From positions 1 to 35,123 of the forward strand of contig DASXVU010000006.1 of the NCBI GenBank assembly GCA_036504055.1: 35,123 nt of DNA, given 5' to 3'. The translations under genes were made by a program, and so were the position numbers. The number at the start of each line of letters is the position of its first letter. Within the stretch, counting starts at the first letter, position 1. The notes under the pieces were generated by a model. That model made no database searches. It was not told the DNA's origin and saw only the letters and a list, made by a program, of their open reading frames with translations. Shown piece after piece: positions 25,348 to 33,265 of this stretch. The stretch comes from Methanomassiliicoccales archaeon. Lineage in GTDB: Archaea; Thermoplasmatota; Thermoplasmata; Methanomassiliicoccales; UBA472.

Positions 25348-27315
25348 ATGGTTGAAGAGAACCCAAAGGAAATAGCGAATCTTCCCGACGCAGAGACGTG
25401 GATAGAGACGCAGGATTTCACCACCACAGCGGACATCAAGGTCCCAGACAAGCTAGCCGACCAGGTCATCGGTCAAGAGGCTGCTGTAGAAGTGGTCAAG
25501 AAGGCCGCAGAACAGAAGCGCCACGTGATGCTGATCGGGGAGCCAGGTACCGGGAAGTCGATGCTCGCCAAATCCATGACGGAGTATCTGCCGAAGAGCG
25601 AGCTCCAGGATGTTGTGGCATATCACAATCCAGACGATTCAAACGAGCCGAAGATCAGAGTGGTCCCGGCCGGTAAAGGAAGGGAGATCGTCGCCGCCCA
25701 GAAGCGGGAGGCCATGCAGCGCAAGCAGCAAAAGACCTCCATGGTCACGATCATGGTCTTCATGATCGTCGCACTGACGCTGGTGCTATACATCGCCAGC
25801 GGGATGAAGGACACCAACATCGTCCTGATCGGGATCATTGCCGCGGCGATCATATTCTTCGCGATGCGCTACTCGGGCACCAGGCAAGAGAGCTATATGG
25901 TGCCCAAGCTGCTCATCACGCATGACGACAAGGACACAGCTCCGTTCATCGACGCCACCGGTGCGCACGCAGGTTCATTGCTGGGGGACGTCAAGCACGA
26001 CCCCTTCCAAAGCGGAGGCCTGGAGACCCCTGCCCACGAGAGGCTGGAGGTCGGTGCGATCCACAAGGCATCGAAGGGCGTCCTGTTCATCGATGAGATC
26101 AACATGCTGAGGATGGAATCCCAGCAGTCGCTCCTCACAGCGCTGCAGGAGGGCAAGTTCCCCATAACCGGTCAGAGCGAGCGTTCTTCCGGCGCTATGG
26201 TCAAGAGCGAGGCCGTCCCGTGCGATTTCATCCTGGTATGCGCAGGCAACATGGATGCCATTCAGGGCATGCACCCCGCGCTCAGGTCGAGGATACGCGG
26301 TTACGGTTACGAGGTGTACATGCGTTCCACCATGGACGACACCGACGATAACCGTAAGAAGCTGATCCGGTTCGTGGCCCAGGAAGTGGCCAAGGACAAG
26401 AAGATCCCTCATTTCGACAAGAAGGCGGTTGCCGAGATCATCAAGGAGGCGCAGAGGCGCGCAGGCAGGCGGGGCCAGCTCACCCTCAGACTGAGGGAGC
26501 TCGGCGGTTTGATCCGCGTTTCCGGGGACATAGCCCGGGAAGAGAACAAGCCGGTCGTGACCCAGCAGCACGTGTTCTCGGCCAAGAGGATCGCTCGCAG
26601 CCTAGAGCAGCAGATAGTCGACCGGTATATCCAGGCGAGGAAGGATTACAAGAGCTTCAACGTCGAGGGTGACCTGGTCGGTGTCGTCAATGGCCTGGCC
26701 GCGCTGAACTCCGGCTCAAGCATGACCGAGCTGTCCGGCGTAGTGCTGCCCATCGTGGCAGAGGTGACGCCGGCTCAGATAAAGAACGCTGGAAAGATCA
26801 TCGCCACCGGCAAGCTCGGAGAGATCGCCAAGGAAGCGGTGGAGAACGTCTCCGCGCTGATCAAGAAGTACACCGGCGAGGACATCTACAACCACGACGT
26901 GCACATACAGTTCATCGGAACGTATGAGGGCGTCGAGGGGGACAGCGCCTCGATATCCGTGGCCACTGCCGTCATATCCGCCCTGGAAGAGGTTCCGGTG
27001 GACCAGACGGTAGCTATGACCGGAAGCCTCAGCGTCCGTGGGCAGGTGCTCCCGGTCGGTGGAGTGACCGCCAAGATCGAGGCTGCGGCCGAGTCGGGGA
27101 TAAAGCGGGTTCTCATCCCGCGCGCCAACATGAACGACATCGTGCTCGAGGAGCGCTACGTAGGGAAGATAGAGATCATCCCGGTGACGAACATGGGCGA
27201 GGTCCTGAAGTACGCACTGGTCGGCGGTGTCAAGAAGGAAAGCCTGCTCAAGAAGCTGGCCGAGCTCCTGGAACACAGCGCTCCGGTCATTGCGGCCAAG
27301 CCTAACCTGCATTAA
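25348..27315 (+). CDS. lonB: Archaeal Lon protease, membrane-anchored (LonB)
   Basis: A 655-residue ATP-dependent protease that degrades damaged and regulatory proteins at the inner face of the membrane. The AAA+ module has Walker A GEPGTGKS (64-71) and Walker B VLFIDEI (245-251). Two transmembrane helices (about 131-151 and 157-173) are inserted between them, as is typical for LonB. The C-terminal S16 protease domain has the Ser533/Lys576 dyad (EGDSAS and GVTAK) with the 43-residue spacing known for archaeal Lon. The C-terminus is complete. The gene is monocistronic, with T-rich terminator-like sequence after the stop. Confidence 0.97.
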   Translation: MVEENPKEIANLPDAETWIETQDFTTTADIKVPDKLADQVIGQEAAVEVVKKAAEQKRHVMLIGEPGTGKSMLAKSMTEYLPKSELQDVVAYHNPDDSNEPKIRVVPAGKGREIVAAQKREAMQRKQQKTSMVTIMVFMIVALTLVLYIASGMKDTNIVLIGIIAAAIIFFAMRYSGTRQESYMVPKLLITHDDKDTAPFIDATGAHAGSLLGDVKHDPFQSGGLETPAHERLEVGAIHKASKGVLFIDEINMLRMESQQSLLTALQEGKFPITGQSERSSGAMVKSEAVPCDFILVCAGNMDAIQGMHPALRSRIRGYGYEVYMRSTMDDTDDNRKKLIRFVAQEVAKDKKIPHFDKKAVAEIIKEAQRRAGRRGQLTLRLRELGGLIRVSGDIAREENKPVVTQQHVFSAKRIARSLEQQIVDRYIQARKDYKSFNVEGDLVGVVNGLAALNSGSSMTELSGVVLPIVAEVTPAQIKNAGKIIATGKLGEIAKEAVENVSALIKKYTGEDIYNHDVHIQFIGTYEGVEGDSASISVATAVISALEEVPVDQTVAMTGSLSVRGQVLPVGGVTAKIEAAAESGIKRVLIPRANMNDIVLEERYVGKIEIIPVTNMGEVLKYALVGGVKKESLLKKLAELLEHSAPVIAAKPNLH

Positions 27316-27330
27316 ACCTCAACAAACCCA

Positions 27331-27352
27331 TTCCTTTTTCCTCTTTCTTTTC
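27331..27352 (+). terminator. Pyrimidine/T-rich terminator after lonB
   Basis: Runs of T interrupted by C (CCTTTTTCC, CTTTCTTTTC) follow the lonB stop by about 15 bp, which fits archaeal U-rich termination. Confidence 0.45.
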
Positions 27353-27473
27353 GATATTCCACTGCCCCTTGCATCGTCCACGTTACCTTGGATCGGACGG
27401 CCGGTCGATCCGGCAAGGGTCCTAGCGTTCCATCTTCCGATTTCATTTAATCCAGATCGACCATTGCCTTTCC

Positions 27474-27815
27474 ATGCCGAGAGAAAGCAAGATCATCCGA
27501 TTTTTCCGTATCCTCGCCGACAAGTATGATGCTAAAGTTCAATATGATCCGATGGCGCCCCAGAGATCCGCGTCGGACCTGATCGTCACATTGACGGTAT
27601 ATGGACAGAGGATGACCTTCATTTCCAAAAGTAATGAGTTCCAATCGTTCTGCAACGCCCGTGCACTGGAAGAGCTCGGAGAGAAGTTCACCAAAGCGAA
27701 CATGAACGCCCTGTTCCTTCAATTGGAGACCATAGCGACGAGCGATCGGGCGATCAGGAATGATGTTTCATGTTGTGGATGCGGCGACCTCACTCCCGAA
27801 TTAGACGATGAGTAA
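27474..27815 (+). CDS. Small uncharacterised protein with a C-terminal Cys cluster
   Basis: A 113-residue protein that I do not recognise. It looks soluble and mixed alpha/beta, and ends with DVSCCGCGDLTPELDDE; Cys100, Cys101 and Cys103, with Cys60, could bind a metal. An AT-rich TTTCATTTAA element near 27441-27450 lies about 28 bp before the ATG, consistent with a leaderless transcript, which supports a real gene. It stands alone between lonB and the archaellin gene, whose 3' end faces it. Confidence 0.65.
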   Translation: MPRESKIIRFFRILADKYDAKVQYDPMAPQRSASDLIVTLTVYGQRMTFISKSNEFQSFCNARALEELGEKFTKANMNALFLQLETIATSDRAIRNDVSCCGCGDLTPELDDE

Positions 27816-27891
27816 GTTCGTTATGCAGTAGTAAGAATGGATAATGGCCCCATCCGGGGCCTGGTTTGCATTTCTTGTGTATGGGTCCCGT

Positions 27892-28437
27892 CTAAAGGAG
27901 GACGCAGAACTCATTGCCCAGACTGTCTGGGACAGCGAAGTGCATGCTCAATATCTGACCCATCTCCGGGATCATTTCGACGATGACCTCGTCGCCGGCC
28001 GGTATATCCAGGTCGGAGATCGTCAACATCAGAAGTTCTCCCTTCTGGACGATCGTATCATCCGTTCCCATGTAGGTGACCGTGGTAAACAGATGGGTGC
28101 TGTTCTGGAAAAGGTAAGGCGTCTCACCATATTGAGTGGTCACGAAGATGACGATCTTGGTCAGATCGATCGGGTTGCTGCCAGGTGACAGCTTCATCAT
28201 GAACTGCAATTCTGTGAGATTATTGATTTTGTAGTGACCAGTGGCGTCCACGACCATGAGGCCGTCGCAGAGGTTCCTGACAGTATCTTCAGCCACCGAG
28301 GCTGCCTGGTCTCCGGTGTTGTTGACCGTTCCAAGGATCACCGTGCCCGCAGCTCCGGTTGTCAGTATCGAGGCGATGACGATCATCATCGACCCGGTCG
28401 CCATTGCCCCCCTCTTATTATAAGACGCTTTCGTCAT
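27892..28437 (-). CDS. Archaellin/type IV pilin-like protein
   Basis: A 181-residue secreted filament subunit of the archaellin family. The N-terminus MTKASYNKRG-A is a class III signal peptide, to be cut after Gly10 by the FlaK/PibD peptidase. It is followed by a hydrophobic helix (residues about 11-34) and QAASVAEDTVRNLCDGLMV, matching archaellins. The later motif PGSNPIDLTKIVIFV and the C-terminal DIPAGDEVIVEMIPEMG are also archaellin-like. The ATG at 28437 is chosen because it gives the right signal length. The stop is TAG. No archaellum assembly genes are next to it. It could be an orphan archaellin or an adhesion pilin. Confidence 0.85.
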   Translation of the reverse strand: MTKASYNKRGAMATGSMMIVIASILTTGAAGTVILGTVNNTGDQAASVAEDTVRNLCDGLMVVDATGHYKINNLTELQFMMKLSPGSNPIDLTKIVIFVTTQYGETPYLFQNSTHLFTTVTYMGTDDTIVQKGELLMLTISDLDIPAGDEVIVEMIPEMGQILSMHFAVPDSLGNEFCVLL

Positions 28438-28491
28438 GATTATCAGACCCGGATTTATGAGATATAATCTATGCGGCTCATTTATAGTATT

Positions 28492-28509
28492 ATTATCATT
28501 ATTGATAAT
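28492..28509. promoter_or_regulatory. Inverted repeat ATTATCA-N4-TGATAAT upstream of the archaellin TATA region
   Basis: The 7-bp arms are perfect. The site abuts a TATA-like stretch (about 28481-28490, minus strand), where a regulator could block or recruit the basal factors. It is one of two palindromes here whose centres are 32 bp apart, about three helical turns. Confidence 0.45.
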
Positions 28510-28524
28510 CATTGTGGATTAATT

Positions 28525-28540
28525 GAGTTATCAATAACTC
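28525..28540. promoter_or_regulatory. Inverted repeat GAGTTAT-CA-ATAACTC in the archaellin/nadM divergent region
   Basis: This site has 7-bp perfect arms with a 2-bp centre, 32 bp from the neighbouring inverted repeat on the same face of the helix. Its sequence differs from that repeat, so the two may bind different proteins. Confidence 0.4.
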
Positions 28541-28590
28541 CAACTCAGAATCGGGCTCTGGCATGTATTGTCCGGTCACTATTCTTATAT

Positions 28591-28618
28591 CTTGTCAACC
28601 ATTAATGGCGTTGACAAG
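28591..28618. promoter_or_regulatory. Candidate operator of nadM-pncC between TATA box and start codon
   Basis: Perfect 9-bp arms CTTGTCAAC (28591-28599) and GTTGACAAG (28610-28618) flank a 10-bp spacer that itself contains CCATTAATGG. The site starts at the end of the TATA box (TTATATC, 28585-28591) and ends 3 bp before the nadM ATG. A bound repressor would block transcription initiation. The regulator is not identified. Confidence 0.6.
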
Positions 28619-28621
28619 AAA

Positions 28622-29197
28622 ATGAACAAACCGGAGCATTTCTCGAGCTGCCTGCTGATAGGGCGCTTCCAACCTTTCCATAAGGGGCATTTGGAGGTGG
28701 TGCGGTCGATCGCCAAGAAATGTGATTCGTTGATCATCGGCATCGGCAGCGCACAATATTCACACACCTATGACAACCCGTTCACCGCCGGAGAGCGGCA
28801 CCTGATGATCTCCCGGGCCTTGAAGGAGGAGGGAATGGGGGAATACTTCCTGGTGCCCATCGTGGACATCAATCGTTACGCGGTATGGGTCTCCCACGTG
28901 GTGTCGCTCGTACCGCCTTTCGAAGTGGTGTTCACCAACAACAATCTCACCCGCAGGCTTTTCTCAGAGGCGGAGTACCAGGTCAGGGACTCGCCCATGT
29001 TCAACCGCGAATCGTATTCCGGGACCGAGATAAGACGCAGAATGTCGGAAGGGGATGACTGGAGGGACCTAATTCCAACGGCCGTCGCCAAGGTGATCGA
29101 TGAGATCGACGGCGTCAACCGGATCAGGGACCTTACCCCTAGAACCAGAACGAAGGTGGAAGATGACTCTGGAGCAGGAACTGGGGAATATAGCTAG
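28622..29197 (+). CDS. nadM: Nicotinamide-nucleotide adenylyltransferase (NadM)
   Basis: A 191-residue nucleotidyltransferase that joins NMN or NaMN with ATP to form NAD or its deamido precursor. The (T/H)xGH-type motif GRFQPFHKGH (14-23) and the C-terminal SGTEIRRRM (133-141) are diagnostic. The ATG at 28622 puts the core at the usual distance from the N-terminus. The tail after residue 170 is charged and longer than typical, because the gene runs 35 nt into pncC before a TAG. The promoter carries a strong inverted repeat. Confidence 0.93.
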   Translation: MNKPEHFSSCLLIGRFQPFHKGHLEVVRSIAKKCDSLIIGIGSAQYSHTYDNPFTAGERHLMISRALKEEGMGEYFLVPIVDINRYAVWVSHVVSLVPPFEVVFTNNNLTRRLFSEAEYQVRDSPMFNRESYSGTEIRRRMSEGDDWRDLIPTAVAKVIDEIDGVNRIRDLTPRTRTKVEDDSGAGTGEYS

Positions 29198-29630
29198 GGC
29201 CAAAGGAATTACCGTCTCCCTGGCCGAATCGTGCACTGGTGGGCTAGCCAGTGACCTGGTCACCAACGTTCCGGGGTCCTCGGCATATTTCTTGGGAGCT
29301 TTGATCTGCTACAGCGATCGCTCCAAGATAGAAATGTTAGGGGTAAAGGAAGGCACGATCACCTACCAAGGCGCGGTGAGCGAACAGTGCGCACTGGAGA
29401 TGGCCGTAGGGGTCAGGAACCGGTTCCACTCGGACCTAGGGGTTTCGGTCACCGGTATCGCCGGTCCCGGAGGGGAAAGGCCTGGTAAGCCGGTCGGCCT
29501 GGTCTACTTCGCCGTAGATGATGGGGAAAACGTCTGGACCGAAAGGATGTTGTTCGATGGAGATCGTGCCAGGGTCAAGCGTTCCGCGGCAGACTACCTG
29601 ATAGGTCTGATAATTAGAGCGCTCTCCTGA
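29163..29630 (+). CDS. pncC: Nicotinamide-nucleotide amidohydrolase (CinA C-terminal family, PncC)
   Basis: A 155-residue protein equal to the C-terminal amidase domain of CinA, which deamidates NMN to NaMN. The motifs LAESCTGG (20-27) and SVTGIAGPGG (95-104) are intact. The N-terminal molybdopterin-like COG1058 domain of full CinA is absent, as in stand-alone PncC. Its ATG lies inside the nadM 3' end (35-nt overlap), so both are made from one message and presumably share the NAD salvage role. Confidence 0.9.
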   Translation: MTLEQELGNIARAKGITVSLAESCTGGLASDLVTNVPGSSAYFLGALICYSDRSKIEMLGVKEGTITYQGAVSEQCALEMAVGVRNRFHSDLGVSVTGIAGPGGERPGKPVGLVYFAVDDGENVWTERMLFDGDRARVKRSAADYLIGLIIRALS

Positions 29631-29707
29631 TCGACAGAACGGCAATCCGTAGAATGACGAAACACTTTTAATCCAAGTAGTCATATAATGGTTAAGGATG
29701 GAAGGGT

Positions 29708-30556
29708 ATGGATGCACCAGTGAAACGGATTCCTACGGGAGTGGCTGACTTCGATAATATCATAAGAGGTGGCATGCCCGCTGGTTCCGTGGTCCTACTC
29801 CTAGGTGATCTGGGAGCAGGCCAGCAAGAATATGTGTTGACGTCGGCGGCCAAGATATCACTGATCAAGGAGAACCCGGATTCGGCCGAGTTCTTTCTCG
29901 GCCACAGTGTCAAGGGTCAAATGATGCCGGAAACGATCCATTACATCACGTTCTCGAGATCGAAGGAGGACATCCTGCGGGAGATCGAGATGTCCTTCAA
30001 CGAGGACTTCTATGAATCGTTCCAAAGGAACGTCATTTTCAAGGATTTTTCCTCCAAATACTTCAGGCAGACGCTGGTTCCCAAGAGCTGGTCCGGGGAC
30101 ACATCGTCCGCGCTGTTCTCGAACAACAACGGCGACGACGAGAACGTGCTGGAGGGGCTGGTCAATTACCTGGACCAGAATGCCCCCAGGAGCATGGTGA
30201 TCATCGACTCGCTCACCGATCTGGTCCTTAACCAGAAGATCGACCCCAAAGACCTGGTGGCGGTGCTCCGCGGCATGCAGCGGGTGAGCAAGAAATGGGG
30301 CGGTGTGGTATATTTGCTGCTTACCAAGGACATCATCGATGACCGGATGCAGCGCATGATCACCGACTCAGTGGACGGTGCACTGGTCTTTGAGTGGAGC
30401 CGTTTCGCAACCTCTTCGAAGAGGCAACGCTACCTCTACGTTGAGAAGTTCATGAGCATACTACCGCACCTGGATAGGGCGCGCATTGCGAGGTTCGCGA
30501 CCACGGTCACCGCGCAGAGCGGTCTGGTGGTCATCGATACGGAAAGGATTGGGTGA
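29708..30556 (+). CDS. KaiC-like RecA-fold protein with degenerate Walker A
   Basis: A 282-residue RecA-superfamily protein, clearly related to KaiC-like ATPases (GVADFDNIIRGGMPAGSVVLLLGD). The P-loop reads GDLGAGQQE, so the Walker A Lys (residue 39) and the following Ser/Thr are both Gln. The Walker B segment SMVIIDSLTDLV (Asp167) remains. It should not hydrolyse ATP in the normal way. Compared with its neighbour it has an insertion (about residues 55-80 and 125-150). It overlaps the next gene as GTGA. A TATA-like CATATAATG lies about 22 bp before the ATG. It is probably a non-catalytic partner of the following ATPase. Confidence 0.82.
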   Translation: MDAPVKRIPTGVADFDNIIRGGMPAGSVVLLLGDLGAGQQEYVLTSAAKISLIKENPDSAEFFLGHSVKGQMMPETIHYITFSRSKEDILREIEMSFNEDFYESFQRNVIFKDFSSKYFRQTLVPKSWSGDTSSALFSNNNGDDENVLEGLVNYLDQNAPRSMVIIDSLTDLVLNQKIDPKDLVAVLRGMQRVSKKWGGVVYLLLTKDIIDDRMQRMITDSVDGALVFEWSRFATSSKRQRYLYVEKFMSILPHLDRARIARFATTVTAQSGLVVIDTERIG

Positions 30557-31257
30557 GCAAAATGGACCGAGTAAAGACCGGAATAGACGGACTGGATGAG
30601 CTCCTCGAGGGGGGCGTCCCGAAGTCGCACACATTCGTGGTGATGGGATCGTTCGGTACTGGAAAGACAACGTTCGGACTGCAATTCCTCAATCAGGGTC
30701 TGGCAGGAGGCGAGAAGGGGATCTACATCTCCCTAGAAGAGGACCAGAACTCGATCATCGAGGACGCCAAGTCACATGGCTGGGACCTCAAGCCGTTGAT
30801 CGACTCACAGAAGCTGGTTATAGTCAAATTGGAGCCGAACGACGCCAAGACGACGATCTCGAGGATCAAGAGCGAACTGCCCGATTTCATCTCCAAGTTC
30901 GGGGCCACGCGGATCGTGTTCGATTCAGTGTCATTGCTGAACATGCTGTTCGAGGACGAGCACGAGCGCAGGATCAACATATTCAACCTATCGCAGATGA
31001 TCAAGAAGACGAACGCCACCTGCCTGATGACCGCCGAGACCAAGGACGATAACCCGCTGGCCTCCAGGGATGGACTGGTCGAATATGTGGCTGACGGCGT
31101 AATATCGCTAAGATACGTGGACCGGGTGGAGAGGAGCGAAATGCAGCTTTCTCTCCGTATCATCAAGATGAGGCGGACGTCCCACTCCAGGAAGATCACT
31201 CCCTACGAGATCACCAATAAGGGGATCGTGGTCCACGCCGGCTCGGAAATGATCTGA
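30553..31257 (+). CDS. KaiC-like ATPase with intact Walker A, partner of the preceding protein
   Basis: A 234-residue single-domain KaiC-like ATPase. Walker A GSFGTGKTT (32-40), the GIYISLEEDQNSIIEDAKSHGWDL segment and Walker B ATRIVFDSVSLL are intact. It starts with a GTG overlapping the previous stop (GTGA); an ATG three codons later is the alternative. It is a relative of the lone RAD55-type ATPase at 22204. Archaeal proteins of this type serve in signalling or motility; nothing here fixes the role. The tight coupling suggests a 1:1 complex with the degenerate partner. Confidence 0.85.
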   Translation: MSKMDRVKTGIDGLDELLEGGVPKSHTFVVMGSFGTGKTTFGLQFLNQGLAGGEKGIYISLEEDQNSIIEDAKSHGWDLKPLIDSQKLVIVKLEPNDAKTTISRIKSELPDFISKFGATRIVFDSVSLLNMLFEDEHERRINIFNLSQMIKKTNATCLMTAETKDDNPLASRDGLVEYVADGVISLRYVDRVERSEMQLSLRIIKMRRTSHSRKITPYEITNKGIVVHAGSEMI

Positions 31258-31453
31258 GCCAATTCCACATCCGCATGAAGACCGGGCCAACAGGCAGGCT
31301 TACATCAATGATCCTAGGCCAGCCGTTTAGAAGAATTTTGCCTGAGCTCACAATCCATGGGCAATTCCGTTGCCCTGGTGTGAATTTACCTCGAGACCAA
31401 GATCGGCGGTGCACGCCAGAAAAGAATATTAGTCACGTGCAGATTATTGGCCG

Positions 31454-32368
31454 ATGTCAGACAAGCGGCTCTTTCGCGTGGGCAAGGTCAAGAAGGTCTA
31501 CGAAGTAGACCCCCACACCCTGGAATTCGAGTTCACCAACAATATCTCCGTTTTCGACAAGATCATCCCGACGGACATTCCGTTCAAGGGTGAAACGTTA
31601 TGCCGGACGTCGGCCCATTGGTTCAAGCTGCTGAAGGAGAACGGCATCAATTCCGACTTCATCGAGATGAATGCCCCCGACCGCATGCTTGTGAAACGGG
31701 TGGAGGTAATCCCGGACTATAGCAAGCTGAACCACAGGACCGCCAATTATCTGATCCCGCTGGAGTTCATCTGCCGCCACTACAATGCCGGTTCCCTGAA
31801 CGACCGGGTCAAGGAAGGTCGGGTAACGCCCGAGATGATGGGGTTCCCAAAGGGGCATTCTCCTGCCTACGGTGAGAGGCTCCCCAAGGACTTCATAGAG
31901 ACCACCACCAAACTGGAGGAGACGGATCGCGAACTGACCAGGGAGGAGGCTATCAAGATATCCGGTCTCACCGAGAAGGAGTATGATCATGTCTTCGATG
32001 TCATCGGCAAGATCGACAGCATAATCGCATCGGAAGTAATGAAACGGGGATTGATACACGTCGATGGCAAGAAAGAGTTCGCCTATGACGAGAAGCGCCA
32101 CCTCATGATCGTGGACACGTTCGGGACAGCGGATGAGGACCGCTGGTGGGATGCGGAGCAGTATGCCCAGGGCAAGACCGTCGAGCTTTCAAAGGAGATG
32201 GTCCGTCAATACTACAGGGACATCGGTTATCACGAGAAGTTGTACGCCGCCCGCAAGAACCATGCTCCGGAACCAGACATCCCTGCCCTGCCGCCGGAGA
32301 TGGTGGAGAAGGTCTCTCAGATGTACATCGGTCTTTACGAGCGTCTAACCGGTGAGAAGTTCCGGTAG
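31454..32368 (+). CDS. purC: Phosphoribosylaminoimidazole-succinocarboxamide synthase (SAICAR synthetase)
   Basis: A 304-residue enzyme ligating aspartate to CAIR with ATP in purine synthesis. Family motifs are GKVKKVYEVD, NNISVFDKIIPTDIPFKG, ICRHYNAGSLNDRVKEG, DTFGTADEDRWWD and the C-terminal YERLTGEKFR. The length fits the longer purC form. A TATA-like GAATATTAG lies about 27 bp upstream of the ATG, so the mRNA is probably leaderless. The stop is TAG, 8 bp before the end of the convergent gene. Confidence 0.95.
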   Translation: MSDKRLFRVGKVKKVYEVDPHTLEFEFTNNISVFDKIIPTDIPFKGETLCRTSAHWFKLLKENGINSDFIEMNAPDRMLVKRVEVIPDYSKLNHRTANYLIPLEFICRHYNAGSLNDRVKEGRVTPEMMGFPKGHSPAYGERLPKDFIETTTKLEETDRELTREEAIKISGLTEKEYDHVFDVIGKIDSIIASEVMKRGLIHVDGKKEFAYDEKRHLMIVDTFGTADEDRWWDAEQYAQGKTVELSKEMVRQYYRDIGYHEKLYAARKNHAPEPDIPALPPEMVEKVSQMYIGLYERLTGEKFR

Positions 32369-32376
32369 TTGTTTCT

Positions 32377-32805
32377 TCAAGCGTATCCAGAAAGCGGGCT
32401 TGACGGCCCCGCTTCGCTCCTATCTTCGAAAGGACGGATGATCTTTTTCAGATTGCCCTCCCCATCATAGGAGTAGACCTGATAATAGAACAGCCACATC
32501 TGGTTATACTCAAGCATCCTGAGCCTTGCGCTCATGGCATGCTCCACGGGGACGATCACCTCGAGGCGGCATTTGTTGATCAGGGCAACGTAATATTCCC
32601 GTTTCCGTTTCGGGTCATTCCAGCTCGAACCGGTCTCAACAAATTCCAGGCCGATCACGGAACCCTCTTCCAACATCTTGATGGCCGCCCGCCCATCCTC
32701 AAGAACGGACACCTCAATATTGGCCTGGGGAAAGAGCCGGGAGATCTCGTTCCTGATCATCCCCACACGGATTCCAACGACCTTATCAACCAGAGGATCG
32801 TCCAT
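32377..32805 (-). CDS. Uncharacterised protein, third gene of the egsA operon
   Basis: A 142-residue protein that I do not recognise. It has a mixed alpha/beta pattern (NIEVSVLEDGRAAIKMLEEGSVIGLEFVETG, then KREYYVALINKCRLEVIVPVE) and ends in a polar tail. The ATG at 32805 is chosen because it follows a GAGGT Shine-Dalgarno and lies 20 bp after the UPF0179 stop; upstream in-frame sequence overlaps that gene and has shadow-like composition. Its place suggests cotranscription with egsA and UPF0179. Confidence 0.7.
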   Translation of the reverse strand: MDDPLVDKVVGIRVGMIRNEISRLFPQANIEVSVLEDGRAAIKMLEEGSVIGLEFVETGSSWNDPKRKREYYVALINKCRLEVIVPVEHAMSARLRMLEYNQMWLFYYQVYSYDGEGNLKKIIRPFEDRSEAGPSSPLSGYA

Positions 32806-32825
32806 TAAAACCTCACTGATATGGT

Positions 32826-33251
32826 TTATTCGAAAACGACCTCTACCAGTTTGTTGCCCTCTGTGCAGACCAGGTCTCCCCGGATCTTTGAGATGCGCAT
32901 CTTGGTGTGCTTCTCCAACCCTATTGGATGGCAGATGCGATAGTGAGCGCAACCGAGGGTGCGGCACTTGATGTCCTCGAAGGATATGGTAGACCCTTCC
33001 AGCGCGGCCTTCTTGCTGACCGAGCCTTGGATCTTTACTCTTTCGACCTCTGCGACCCTTACTCCGTCCTCGTGCATCTTGCATTCATGATGCACGTCAC
33101 GGACCGATCTGATGCGGTAGCGTCCTCCCACATCAAGGTTGAAGCATACGGTCTTAAGCTTACATTCCTTGCATTCTGTGAGCGGCCCACGGTAGACAAA
33201 TTCGACGCCTTCCTTTGCCTGTCTCTCTCCTATCAGTGTGACTATGACCAT
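32826..33251 (-). CDS. UPF0179 family Cys-rich protein
   Basis: A 141-residue member of the archaeal UPF0179 family, whose function is unknown. Eight cysteines stand in small groups: Cys27, Cys30, Cys36, Cys57, Cys96, Cys101, Cys107 and Cys129, suitable for two metal or iron-sulfur sites. Typical stretches are VTLIGERQAKEGVEFVYRG and CRTLGCAHYRICHPIGLE. It starts 14 bp after the egsA stop and is followed after 20 bp by another small gene, so the three form an operon. Confidence 0.88.
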   Translation of the reverse strand: MVIVTLIGERQAKEGVEFVYRGPLTECKECKLKTVCFNLDVGGRYRIRSVRDVHHECKMHEDGVRVAEVERVKIQGSVSKKAALEGSTISFEDIKCRTLGCAHYRICHPIGLEKHTKMRISKIRGDLVCTEGNKLVEVVFE

Positions 33252-33265
33252 AAACTCACTCCCAG

